Of a stretch of 33,550 nt of DNA, positions 7,599 through 15,246 are shown one piece after another (the stretch's first letter is position 1; each line of letters begins with the position of its first letter). A program made the position numbers and the translations under genes. The notes under the pieces are model-generated. The model searched no databases. It was not told the origin of the DNA and saw only the letters and a program-made list of their open reading frames with translations. The stretch comes from Methanoregula sp. (GTDB lineage: Archaea > Halobacteriota > Methanomicrobia > Methanomicrobiales > Methanospirillaceae). The DNA is taken from NCBI GenBank assembly GCA_030694985.1, contig JAUYTV010000019.1:1-33550 (forward strand), read 5' to 3'.

Positions 7599-7857
7599 GG
7601 ATACCCCCGATCTCCTCACCGATCTTAAAAAAGAGATCACGGTGATGCGAAAGCAGGGGGAACCCCCTTTAAAGGATCCGCATAGCTTTGCCCAGTACAT
7701 GTGCGATCTCTGCTCTACGCCTCACCCTGTCTCTGATCTCCGCCAGTGCGTTCTCTGTGGGCGCTGGGCGTGCGATGCCTGCTGGAAGGATGAGTTCTAT
7801 ACCTGTAAGTCCTGCGCAGGGATCATTAAAATTTACCAGATGAAGGGTAAAGATTAG
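7570..7857 (+). CDS. Eight-cysteine FYVE/RING-like zinc-finger protein
   Basis: A small protein whose C-terminal half carries four CxxC pairs (CDLC, CVLC, CDAC, CKSC) spaced C-x2-C-x11-C-x2-C-x4-C-x2-C-x7-C-x2-C. This spacing, and the RQCVLCGRWACDACW core, resembles cross-brace two-zinc folds such as FYVE, and to a lesser degree RING or PHD fingers; a pair of treble clefs is also possible. The start is uncertain. A TTG at 7570 or an ATG at 7645 are the plausible choices, the former overlapping the previous gene by 29 bases; an ATG at 7504 would overlap it by 95. It is the last gene of the operon. It could be a protein- or lipid-binding adaptor for the membrane coiled-coil proteins; this is inference. 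Confidence 0.7.
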   Translation: MPRKEPPKSKDTPDLLTDLKKEITVMRKQGEPPLKDPHSFAQYMCDLCSTPHPVSDLRQCVLCGRWACDACWKDEFYTCKSCAGIIKIYQMKGKD

Positions 7858-7937
7858 ACCTATCATACTTTTTTATGCAGCCGATCTGGAGTCACCGACC
7901 AGATCCCTTTTACAAAATTAAAAAAACAGTACCCAAA

Positions 7938-7980
7938 AATTCACTATGTTTAATGCTCATACAACCAAAAGTAGTGAATT
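7938..7980. repeat. 9-bp perfect inverted repeat upstream of the six-TM gene
   Basis: AATTCACTA at 7938-7946 is the exact reverse complement of TAGTGAATT at 7972-7980, 25 bases apart. It lies 24 bases before the TTG start at 8004, where a repressor site or a 5' leader stem would be expected. The spacing is near two and a half to three helical turns between arm centres. The evidence is only the symmetry. Confidence 0.45.
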
Positions 7981-8003
7981 ACCTATCGACACGGTGACAC
8001 AAA

Positions 8004-9101
8004 TTGGCTGATGGCACAATTACCACAAAACCCCCTCCTGATCATCCCTTCAGACAGATCATTAAGGATGAACTACTGACAGTTCAGAAAAACCGTGCTG
8101 AACTCATGACCACAACCAGCCATAAGGCAATACATTTTTTTGTTCTTCTCGTGTGTGTTCTTACCAATGTAATCTTTTTTTCAGCCCGCCCCGATTATTT
8201 CGGGCTGTTTATTGCGGCCAGCTTCTACCTCAACATGTTCTATTTTTTCTCACTTCTTATACCGACAAACTTTAAAAACGCCAATCTCCCGACAGCGGAC
8301 CTTTCACGGTTTCATACGTGGCTTAAAGAGATTGGGGTAACCTCAGGCACCACCCGGTTTACCCGGTTGTTCATCAACGCCCTCTTCTTAAACAGCCGGA
8401 CCCTGTCGCTGGGAATCGGATTGATATTTTCTATTGATATTGTTTTTGCTCTCTTCCATTTTACCCGGGGACTTCCGCTCAGAACCATGATCATTGTCAT
8501 CACCCAGTGTGCCATCATTGTCATCTTTTACCTGCTGGTCTGGAAGATGGAACCCTTCTCAACGTCCTATGTCAATAAAGTTGAAAACGCAAAACGTACC
8601 CTTCGCAGGCAGAAACTGCCGCCCCAGCTGGTTACCGGTATGTTCATCTTTGGTTTTTTGTTAGCAATATTCCTGTTCCTGACCACCATGATCTATCTGC
8701 CGGGCGTTACCTTAAACGCCTTTTTAAACCAGTCAGAACTGACGCAGCTCGGGCACCTGTTCAGCCTTCTTGCGATCCTTGCCGTCAGCCAGTATTTTAT
8801 CGTCAGGTATATCCACGGTTTTACCAGCAGGTCAATGGCAGATCGGATCTTTGACTTTAAGGAACAATCCTTGCAAGAGCTCCTTGACCGGGAGAACATG
8901 GCCCGGCAAAAAAATTCAGATGCAGATGAGAACCCCATTGAGACGAGTGCACTCCTGCTCGAATCAAAGATTTTTATCCTAAAGCGGAATTCTCTTGCAG
9001 GGGCATTTCCGGTCTTTGTTGTTGACCTTGATTTCTCGGTGATGATGGACAGCACGACCTTAACTGCAATCAAGGGGTATATTGTGGAGAGAGAAGAATG
9101 A
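8004..9101 (+). CDS. Six-TM membrane protein of unknown function
   Basis: A 365-residue integral membrane protein I do not recognise. About six hydrophobic helices occur at roughly residues 43-62, 66-88, 133-152, 160-181, 212-237 and 249-270, with a soluble C-terminal region of about 90 residues (KEQSLQELLDREN... then ESKIFILKRNSLAGAFPVFVVDLDF). The start is a TTG at 8004, chosen because GGTGA stands six bases upstream and the frame has no ATG before the first helix. It follows the zinc-finger operon by about 145 bases containing an inverted repeat, so it probably has its own promoter. A GC-rich hairpin follows the stop. Confidence 0.8.
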   Translation: MADGTITTKPPPDHPFRQIIKDELLTVQKNRAELMTTTSHKAIHFFVLLVCVLTNVIFFSARPDYFGLFIAASFYLNMFYFFSLLIPTNFKNANLPTADLSRFHTWLKEIGVTSGTTRFTRLFINALFLNSRTLSLGIGLIFSIDIVFALFHFTRGLPLRTMIIVITQCAIIVIFYLLVWKMEPFSTSYVNKVENAKRTLRRQKLPPQLVTGMFIFGFLLAIFLFLTTMIYLPGVTLNAFLNQSELTQLGHLFSLLAILAVSQYFIVRYIHGFTSRSMADRIFDFKEQSLQELLDRENMARQKNSDADENPIETSALLLESKIFILKRNSLAGAFPVFVVDLDFSVMMDSTTLTAIKGYIVEREE

Positions 9102-9117
9102 AGGGATCCGGGTTTTT

Positions 9118-9142
9118 GCCGGGTTTTAATAAAACCCCTGGC
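9118..9142 (+). terminator. Hairpin after the six-TM gene, possible terminator
   Basis: GGGTTTTA at 9121-9128 and TAAAACCC at 9130-9137 are perfect reverse complements around one base. Flanking GCC and GGC extend the symmetry with a small bulge. It lies 20 bases after the stop at 9101. Archaeal termination mostly relies on T-runs, so the role is uncertain. Confidence 0.35.
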
Positions 9143-9215
9143 ACGATACTCATAATGAAATGATCGTCTTGAAATCCTCTCAGATCTCTATCGCAATTCA
9201 TTTGGGATCTCTGAA

Positions 9216-10268
9216 ATGAAAACCACAGAATTTTTCAAAATAATAATAATCACCGGGCTCATCCTGCTGCTGGTCCCCTTAACCACCGCTCTTTCCCCCG
9301 GCACCACCACCTACTCCTTTGTCCACATCTCAGACACCCAGAATCTGGCCACCCATTATCCGGATACTTATGATCTCACCTTCTCATACCTTGAATCAAT
9401 AAAAACCCAATACAATATCTCGGCCATCATCCTTACCGGAGACCTTGTAAATACCTGGGATAAAAAATCCGAGTGGGACGCGTATTCCCATGCACGGAAT
9501 ATGACAAACATACCCCTGTACGTAACGGCCGGCAACCATGACACGAACTATGGAAAGAATTACAAATATTATTCCATGTATACGGGCGAAGAGAAGGGCA
9601 ATTACGTGACTTCGTTACATGATTTCGACTTTGTGGGCATTAACTATGTAGACAAATCCCTTTCACCGCAGGAATTTACCGCACTGCGCCAGGCAATAGT
9701 GAACAGGTCGCATAATTTCACCATTATCGCTACGCACTACTACATGGGAAAAACCGGCACGCTCTCAACCCTTGGAAAAGATATCGAACGGCAGTTAATT
9801 GTGCAGCCAACCATCATCCTTGCCGGACATATACACGGAAAACTCATCCGGGTTAAAAATATCAGCGGATTTCCGGTGATCGAGGATTTGACCAATTACC
9901 AGAACGGTGAACCGGGGGGTGTAAAAAACCAGAATTATTCGGCGGGGACATTTTATACTGTGACTGTGGTGGATGGTCAGGTAGTAAAGATCATTTCAGA
10001 AACAATCCATATCTTCCCGGAACAATCGTTTAAGAAAAAGATGGTTCTCTATGACATTACGGGACAATTTTCCGGTAGTTTGCCAGCCCCCGTATCGCAG
10101 GTGAACCTCTCTCCTGTAATTCCGCCTTGCGTGTGGCCCTGTGATTTAAAAGAGCCTGCGGTTCAGGGATTCCGGTTGCCAGATGCGAGTGAACATTTTA
10201 CTGCTTTTAAATGCGTGATCATACCCGGCTCATGTTCTGGTACAATAACCTCGCCATCCCCTTCATGA
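9216..10268 (+). CDS. Secreted calcineurin-like metallophosphoesterase
   Basis: A 350-residue protein with a signal peptide (hydrophobic residues 8-25, likely cut after TTALS). The metallophosphoesterase motifs appear in order: HISDTQ with Asp40, LTGDLVN with Asp76, AGNHDTN with Asn107 and His108, ATHYYMG with His174, and AGHIHGK with His205 and His207. The first motif is D-x-Q rather than D-x-H, a recurring variant. These residues bind two metals for phosphoester hydrolysis, here outside the cell. About 70 residues after the catalytic domain are Pro/Ser/Cys-rich and unlike it, perhaps a wall-facing or degraded tail. Transcribed alone. Substrate unknown. Confidence 0.87.
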   Translation: MKTTEFFKIIIITGLILLLVPLTTALSPGTTTYSFVHISDTQNLATHYPDTYDLTFSYLESIKTQYNISAIILTGDLVNTWDKKSEWDAYSHARNMTNIPLYVTAGNHDTNYGKNYKYYSMYTGEEKGNYVTSLHDFDFVGINYVDKSLSPQEFTALRQAIVNRSHNFTIIATHYYMGKTGTLSTLGKDIERQLIVQPTIILAGHIHGKLIRVKNISGFPVIEDLTNYQNGEPGGVKNQNYSAGTFYTVTVVDGQVVKIISETIHIFPEQSFKKKMVLYDITGQFSGSLPAPVSQVNLSPVIPPCVWPCDLKEPAVQGFRLPDASEHFTAFKCVIIPGSCSGTITSPSPS

Positions 10269-10392
10269 GCGCCTGCCAGTAGGATCGAACCGCAGGAATA
10301 AATTTGTAGCATTTTTAGTTTTCTTGTATCAGTCTCACGGAACAAAAGCAATCAGCCGCAATCCCCGTTCAAATCCAGTGTAAAAAACCCAT

Positions 10393-10405
10393 ACTTTTTA
10401 ATAAT
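10393..10405 (+). promoter_or_regulatory. Probable TATA box for the first CSIC-family gene
   Basis: ACTTTTTAATAAT is centred about 26 bases before the ATG at 10425, which would make the message leaderless with transcription starting at the ATG. The paralogue downstream has the same arrangement. Confidence 0.45.
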
Positions 10406-10424
10406 CAAAAATGAAATGAACCGC

Positions 10425-10862
10425 ATGGAAAACTGTAGTATTTGTGGAATCTCAAAGCCCCAGATCGCGGGAATGATCGGTGCCATCCTTCTTATCATTG
10501 GATGTTTCGTACCGTTATTTTCCGTTACCCTTCCAATTCTTGGAACCCGGTCGGTCACGTTTATGACAGCCGGATTTAATATTTACGGTGGAGCGTTGAT
10601 CCTCACTGCGCTTGTCATCATTGGTCTCTTCTTTGCAAAGATGGTTAAGGAAGCCCAGGGTGCCGGGATAGCAGTCTTCCTCACGATCCTTGTATTTTTC
10701 GTAGATGCGGTTGGTGGGTATAACGGGATCAAGGATATGGGAGCTATTGCATCGTTTGCGGCAGGCTTTTTTTCCTTTGGTTATGCCTGGATCGTTCTTC
10801 TGGCTGGGGCAATCCTTGTGGTTGCAGCGCCGTATGTGGACCGTTTGTTCATGGCCAAATGA
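10425..10862 (+). CDS. CSIC-headed four-TM membrane protein, copy 1
   Basis: A 145-residue protein beginning MENCSICGISKPQIAG. I start it at 10425, not at the in-frame ATG at 10416, because the paralogue at 11326 begins with the same MENCSIC and both have a TATA-like element about 26 bases upstream. The single N-terminal C-x2-C could bind metal as half of a zinc site, perhaps across a dimer. Four hydrophobic segments follow (roughly residues 16-35, 48-68, 77-97, 115-137), ending with FGYAWIVLLAGAILVVAAPYVD. I do not recognise the function. The tandem paralogue lies 463 bases downstream and is probably an independent transcription unit. Confidence 0.8.
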   Translation: MENCSICGISKPQIAGMIGAILLIIGCFVPLFSVTLPILGTRSVTFMTAGFNIYGGALILTALVIIGLFFAKMVKEAQGAGIAVFLTILVFFVDAVGGYNGIKDMGAIASFAAGFFSFGYAWIVLLAGAILVVAAPYVDRLFMAK

Positions 10863-11325
10863 TTTTTTAATAATTATTGAAAATCAGACAAAAATCAAAA
10901 AAAGTCAAACCTTTTTTTGTATTAAAAACCAGACAAATCAGGTACTGGATCACCTGCTATGACCTGGTCCCTGTCATGACCCTGAAAATGTCAATCCGGT
11001 GGCATTTCAGCCCCTGATTGCCCGGAACGGGAATTTTTCAACCGGCCTGTTAAGCGGGTTTTTTTGGGGTATTTTTCAAAAGGTCATGTTTTAGGCTTTA
11101 TACGGGATTCCGGAGATTTTGCATGGGATAAAACCGGCCTGTTTGGAGCGGTTTGGAGGGAAGATCGGGTGGATGGGTTGAGTAAACGATTGGCGGGGGT
11201 TTTGGGAAGTGAAAGGGCAGTTTTGGATCCCGGTTTTACCACTGCCAAATCTGTTCCAGTTCAGAAATCCGGCAGATGCCCATAAAAAAACATATCTTTT
11301 AATTCACAAAAACGAAAAGCAACCT
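10863..11325. other. Intergenic region between the two CSIC paralogues
   Basis: No convincing gene. The first part has T-runs after the stop (CTTTTTTTG near 10911-10919) that can terminate transcription. AACCGGCCTGTT occurs twice in the same orientation, at 11040-11051 and 11132-11143. A G-rich tract with several GGG runs lies at 11158-11210. The end holds the promoter of the second paralogue. A 73-codon open frame at 11064-11285 has no ribosome site and odd composition. Confidence 0.45.
11291..11303 (+). promoter_or_regulatory. Probable TATA box for the second CSIC-family gene
   Basis: CATATCTTTTAAT lies about 28 bases before the ATG at 11326 and is followed by an A-rich stretch, the same layout as in front of the first copy. 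It suggests a leaderless message. Confidence 0.45.
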
Positions 11326-11763
11326 ATGGAAAACTGTAGTATTTGTGGAGCTTCAAAAGCTCAGATTGTGGGAATTATTGGGGCAGTTCTTCTCATCATT
11401 GGATGTTTCGTTCCATTATATTCGGTGAGCCTGATTGGACAAACCCTGTTGACGGTTACATTCTTAACCGCCGGGTTTGCGATCTCCGGGTGGGCATTGA
11501 TCATCATTGCCCTTCTTGCCATCGTCCTCCTTGTTATGAAAAAGTGCCCGGAAGCGCAGGGTCTTGGGGCGGCTGCCTTGATCATTCTCGTTGTTTTCAT
11601 CTCAATGGGAATGTCCAATATCAACGATATCAAAAATATTGCGATTGTTGGAAAGCTGGCAGCGGATAGTATCAGCATCGGGTACGCCTGGTTCCTTCTC
11701 TTTGCAGGTGCCATCCTCATGGTTATCGCACCGTACGTTGACTGTTTGGGAAAGACCAAGTAA
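11326..11763 (+). CDS. CSIC-headed four-TM membrane protein, copy 2
   Basis: A 145-residue paralogue of the gene at 10425. It shares MENCSICG, the helix IIGAVLLIIGCFVPLYSV, and the C-terminal SIGYAWFLLFAGAILMVIAPYVD; the middle has diverged more. The ATG at 11326 is fixed by homology with copy 1 and by the TATA-like element upstream. A longer reading from 11209 has no support. Equal length and shared ends point to tandem gene duplication rather than a fragment. A T-run follows at 11796-11803. Function unknown. Confidence 0.8.
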   Translation: MENCSICGASKAQIVGIIGAVLLIIGCFVPLYSVSLIGQTLLTVTFLTAGFAISGWALIIIALLAIVLLVMKKCPEAQGLGAAALIILVVFISMGMSNINDIKNIAIVGKLAADSISIGYAWFLLFAGAILMVIAPYVDCLGKTK

Positions 11764-12173
11764 TGATCTCCTGACTGCTTAGAAAAAAACGATCCTTTTT
11801 TTTGGTAAAAGTGACTGCGGATCGTATTGAAATTGTATCCGGGTATCCGGGGAATAAAAAATCCCCGTAAATCTACCGTTCTGATTGTCTCTTGTGGATC
11901 CGTCCTTATGATCTGAGATCACTTAAAAAGGCAGAACCCTTCTTAGATCCTGAGGGGTCCCCCTGCATCCACCTCTGCCGGATCATCAAGTGTGCATTCC
12001 CCAATGTGCCGGGCAAGATTTTTTTAAGGATTCGCACGTTTGCTGCCTTTGTCATCCAACCATTAACCGGTTCGTTCCCGCCGGGTTATTGTTATGCCCA
12101 ACTCACCATCGGAATGACAAAATGAGAAAAAAAGAAAGATCTGATCCCGAAAATCGGGATATGTTCACTGGAA
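11764..12173. other. Convergent intergenic region with small symmetric elements
   Basis: This lies between a plus-strand and a minus-strand gene, so termination signals are expected. A-run and T-run GAAAAAAACGATCCTTTTTTTT at 11782-11803 fits. CGGGGA at 11848-11853 pairs with TCCCCG at 11862-11867 across an eight-base A-rich loop. TGATCTGAGATCA at 11909-11921 is a perfect palindrome. An open frame at 11892-12125 has no start signal and I do not believe it. Confidence 0.4.
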
Positions 12174-12716
12174 TCAGTACGTGACCACGGCTTCGCCTTT
12201 CTTCATGAACAGGCCGGCAACGATGCTGATGATACCTATGAAGAGGCAGTAGATGCCCACCAGCAGGATTAAGACAAGCGATCCCTCTTTTGGTAGCGGG
12301 GCAAAGCCTATCAGGATACCGAATAAAACGGAGAAGAACCCGCTGATGCCCAGCAGAACCCGGAATGGCAGATCCTTTAAGGAGTATGCAATAGCCAGTT
12401 CCGCAATACCGGTGATGATCGCCCATGCGGCGATCAGGAGGGTTAAGGCAACAAACATCGCAAACGGCGACATGAACATGAGGAGTGCAATGACCACACC
12501 GATGATCGAGAGGATGAGTACCCCCCAGTGCACCTTGCCGTCTTCGCTGAGGGAGATAGCACCAGTGACAAGCGAGATGATCAATAAGAAGATCCCGATG
12601 ATATAGGCAAAGACTGCCTGCATCCCCACGGGAAGCGTAAAGCAGAGTATACCGATGATCACAGCAAAAATACCGCGGGCTAAAAGTCCGCCTTTTGTGA
12701 GAATTTCAGGTTCCAT
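12174..12716 (-). CDS. HdeD/DUF308 family membrane protein
   Basis: A 180-residue protein with six membrane helices in three hairpin-like pairs, the DUF308 repeat layout of HdeD: ARGIFAVIIGILCFTLP, VFAYIIGIFLLIISLVTGAISL, GVLILSIIGVVIALLMF, ALTLLIAAWAIITGIAELAIA, then GISGFFSVLFGILIGFAPL and ILLVGIYCLFIGIISIVAG. HdeD itself is an inner-membrane acid-resistance protein of enteric bacteria; the archaeal members' role is not established. CATCG-ATTAA-CGATG at 12727-12741, just before the start, is a short inverted repeat. It is codirectional with the CorA-like operon but separated from it by about 105 bases. Confidence 0.87.
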   Translation of the reverse strand: MEPEILTKGGLLARGIFAVIIGILCFTLPVGMQAVFAYIIGIFLLIISLVTGAISLSEDGKVHWGVLILSIIGVVIALLMFMSPFAMFVALTLLIAAWAIITGIAELAIAYSLKDLPFRVLLGISGFFSVLFGILIGFAPLPKEGSLVLILLVGIYCLFIGIISIVAGLFMKKGEAVVTY

Positions 12717-12822
12717 AGATAATCAACATCGATTAACGATGGCATGAGATTTAATAATATCCTGCACTTAGTTTGTGAAAAGAAAATTTGGATTTTTTTA
12801 CCGTAGCTCTTAAAAAATGCGA

Positions 12823-13377
12823 TTACCCCGCCCTCACGCTGATCTCCATATCTGCAATCTTCCGGTACACCAACGCCGTCTTAGACTGTGTCCAGCGATC
12901 GAATACCAGCGACTGGAATGGCTGCCAGATCGTAACCCAGCAGAAGATCACCAGCACGTTCTCTAAGACTTCTGATATGGGATTTCCCTTGAACTGGGAA
13001 CAGATGGCAATGCCGATAAATGAGGGAATACAGACGGCAATTGTCAGCCGGAACTCGCGAAGGCCGACCTTTTGCGTAAGTTTCATATCCCGTTGCACCC
13101 CGACTGCCCGGAGCCGGAAATGGGAACGGATCGCAGAGATGATCGCGGTCTGCCGGTCCGGTGTCAGCTCGGATGCCGGGATTATGATCTCTAAATGGTT
13201 ACACATCTCTTTATCATCTCCTTTCGGTACAGAAAGGACCTGATGAAAGATCTCGGTCTCAGCACGATCGGACAACTCCCGGTTGTTCTCGGGCGTTGGA
13301 TCATCAGAGTCATAGAAATGAGCGATCGTCCGGAACGTTACCGATGTGCCATTTTTTTTCTGCTCGTTGTTTTGCAT
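12823..13377 (-). CDS. Hypothetical two-TM protein next to the voltage-sensor/CorA gene
   Basis: A 184-residue protein I do not recognise. Residues 1-105 are soluble and charged (HFYDSDDPTPENNRELSD early on; CNHLEIIIPASELTPDRQTAIISAI midway, which reads like a beta-alpha domain). Two hydrophobic segments follow, at about residues 110-128 and 138-155, and a short charged tail. It begins 21 bases after the stop of the CorA-like gene, with GGGATGATGATAG before the ATG, so the two are almost certainly cotranscribed. An accessory subunit of the channel/transporter is possible on context alone. Confidence 0.7.
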   Translation of the reverse strand: MQNNEQKKNGTSVTFRTIAHFYDSDDPTPENNRELSDRAETEIFHQVLSVPKGDDKEMCNHLEIIIPASELTPDRQTAIISAIRSHFRLRAVGVQRDMKLTQKVGLREFRLTIAVCIPSFIGIAICSQFKGNPISEVLENVLVIFCWVTIWQPFQSLVFDRWTQSKTALVYRKIADMEISVRAG

Positions 13378-13398
13378 CTATCATCATCCCATTTTGTG

Positions 13399-14961
13399 TT
13401 AATCCCTTTTGAGCCAGCCCAGATTGAAGTACACCCATGCGGTCAGCACCATCACGAGTCCCACGATCGTGACCATCTGCAACAGGGTTGCCGGCCACGG
13501 GTTGCCGATCAGGTTCATTCCTAAAAGCCCCCCGACAATAGCCGGGACCATGGTAAGTGCGGTGAGGACTGCGAGGATCTTCATCACCCGGTTCATTGAA
13601 AACGATGTTGTGTTTAAGTAGAAATCAACCATCCACGCAAAGGAATCAGAGACATGCTGGGCGTTATCGGAGAGCAGGGAGCACCGGTCGATTAAGGAAC
13701 GGAGCCTGCCTTCCTCCGGTGTGTCTTTCCCGGAAATTTCCTGTATATTATCGCAGCACTCTTCTAACGCGGTCTTGGTGTGGAGCAGTCCTGACGTGAT
13801 CCGGCTCATTGCCTTCTGGTCAGTGTACATCATGGATAAGAAGTTTGAGGGGAGCCGGCTCATAGGCTGGGCTTCAAGGTAGACCAGCTGTTCTTCTGCT
13901 GCCATGATCAGGTCTTCCATCGTGCCCATCTCATCGCGCACAATGAGATAGAGGATCCCCGGGCCGGTCAGGGCGATGTCTTCTGTTCCTGCAGTTATGG
14001 CCACCCTGTCAATGAGCGGCAGCGTGGTGCGGGCAAAGGTCATTACGCTGTCATGGTCATAGGCGACAAGTACACCGTCCCAGGAGAACTGCCATGTGCT
14101 GCCGGTACCCGGTTCCCGCACGAGCCGTGGGATTTTTACAAAGATCGTGGTAATTTTCCCGCTAAAATCCGCCCGTGTGTAGGCATGTTCCCGGAGTTTC
14201 GCATCCAGAAGGTATGCAGGGATACCGGAGATCCGGGAAAGGGTAGAAAAGTCTTCCCGGCTTAATCCAGAGAAATCGAGCCACTGATCGTTCCGGTCAA
14301 GACTGGTTGCCGTACTGCTGATCGTTACGGGCTGCCAGACCGGATCTGACAGTTTGGATCCGTCAGCCGGTGCTGGTACAGCAAGGGAAAGAGAACGGAC
14401 CCGCATGCCTGTTCCCTGCCCATCATCATCCTGGTCGGATGTTTTTTGTGCGAAATGCCGGCTGACTGTTTTTCCCCCACGAAAGAGGATCTGTGCTGCC
14501 TGCATGACGCGGAGCACCCGGAAGTAGCTGGCGATCCCGTACCCTGCACCGATGAACAGTGCAATTGCCGGTACACCGATGATGATCAGATCAAGAATAT
14601 TCCAAGGAGAGGTGAAATGCTTCCACTTATCTTCTGCAACAATAAGACGGCAGACATACTCAAGGATGAAGAACAGCCAGATGGCGACATCAAGAATGGA
14701 GAGAAAGGATGTGAGGGCAGCAGGGAGGCTGGCAAAATCAGAAAGGAGAAGGATCGGGATGAGCAGGAGGGCAAGTGTCCCCATCACCTGCTCGCAGAAG
14801 ACATCGTTTACTATCTGCCGCAGCTGGACTCCCCGCTCCCTTCGGCCAATCTCTTCCCAGTCCTGCCAGGGGGTGATGCGTATGCTGGTATTGACCGGTC
14901 CACGGGGCTTATGCAGCTCAGAGAGGTTTGCGTTTTGTTCGTCTTCCGGTGTGGTGGGCAT
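13399..14961 (-). CDS. Voltage-sensor-like domain fused to a CorA-family divalent-cation channel
   Basis: A 520-residue protein. Residues 55-168 form four hydrophobic helices with the signature of a voltage-sensor domain. S2 is DVAIWLFFILEYVCRL (Phe98, Glu101, Arg105). An AEDKWKHFTSPWNILDLIII linker and S3 follow, with Asp124, then S4 YFRVLRVMQAAQILFRGGKTV with Arg148, Arg151, Arg161 and Lys164. Residues 200-450 are soluble and resemble the CorA cytoplasmic funnel, ending in a long helix (MVDFYLNTTSFSMNRVMKIL). Two C-terminal membrane helices flank the pore motif GMN at 481-483 (LLGMNLIGNPWP; codons 13513-13521). CorA proteins form pentameric Mg/Co/Ni channels and normally lack extra helices at the N-terminus. 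It is the first gene of an operon with the 184-residue protein. The CorA part is confident; a true voltage response is inference. Confidence 0.88.
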   Translation of the reverse strand: MPTTPEDEQNANLSELHKPRGPVNTSIRITPWQDWEEIGRRERGVQLRQIVNDVFCEQVMGTLALLLIPILLLSDFASLPAALTSFLSILDVAIWLFFILEYVCRLIVAEDKWKHFTSPWNILDLIIIGVPAIALFIGAGYGIASYFRVLRVMQAAQILFRGGKTVSRHFAQKTSDQDDDGQGTGMRVRSLSLAVPAPADGSKLSDPVWQPVTISSTATSLDRNDQWLDFSGLSREDFSTLSRISGIPAYLLDAKLREHAYTRADFSGKITTIFVKIPRLVREPGTGSTWQFSWDGVLVAYDHDSVMTFARTTLPLIDRVAITAGTEDIALTGPGILYLIVRDEMGTMEDLIMAAEEQLVYLEAQPMSRLPSNFLSMMYTDQKAMSRITSGLLHTKTALEECCDNIQEISGKDTPEEGRLRSLIDRCSLLSDNAQHVSDSFAWMVDFYLNTTSFSMNRVMKILAVLTALTMVPAIVGGLLGMNLIGNPWPATLLQMVTIVGLVMVLTAWVYFNLGWLKRD

Positions 14962-15022
14962 GGCGGTCTGTCCGATACGGGCGGTATGTGTTTTGTATGA
15001 ACGATCGTCATCGCCCTTTTGA

Positions 15023-15033
15023 TTTATAAATAC
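15023..15033 (-). promoter_or_regulatory. Probable TATA box for the voltage-sensor/CorA operon
   Basis: On the minus strand, TATTTATAAAT lies about 60 bases before the ATG at 14961. It is the clearest TATA-like element in the gap at 14962-15246. Transcription would start near 15000, leaving a leader of roughly 35-40 bases. Confidence 0.5.
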
Positions 15034-15246
15034 CGTTTCTTATGTACCTGTGTCCTTCCGTTCAATGGTAACCGATAATTATCTCGTGCCGGAGTTTTTT
15101 TAGCCCGGATTGGTTCAGTATGACATGTGCAAAAGCTCTTTACACTGATGAGCGACTTCTAGCACCGTCACTTTACCCTATACAATATACGGGAAAACTA
15201 AAAGCCACATAGAAATCTTTACCACAATTGATGTAAATGGAATAGT

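Noticed and set aside
11040-11143. AACCGGCCTGTT twice in the same orientation
   Set aside because: Only 12 bases and two copies, no other structure around them; likely chance.
11158-11210. G-run tract as a possible G-quadruplex
   Set aside because: The runs are separated by a loop of about 17 bases and do not form a standard four-run motif.
11064-11285. 73-codon frame between the CSIC paralogues
   Set aside because: No ribosome site or promoter, and the composition is unlike neighbouring genes.
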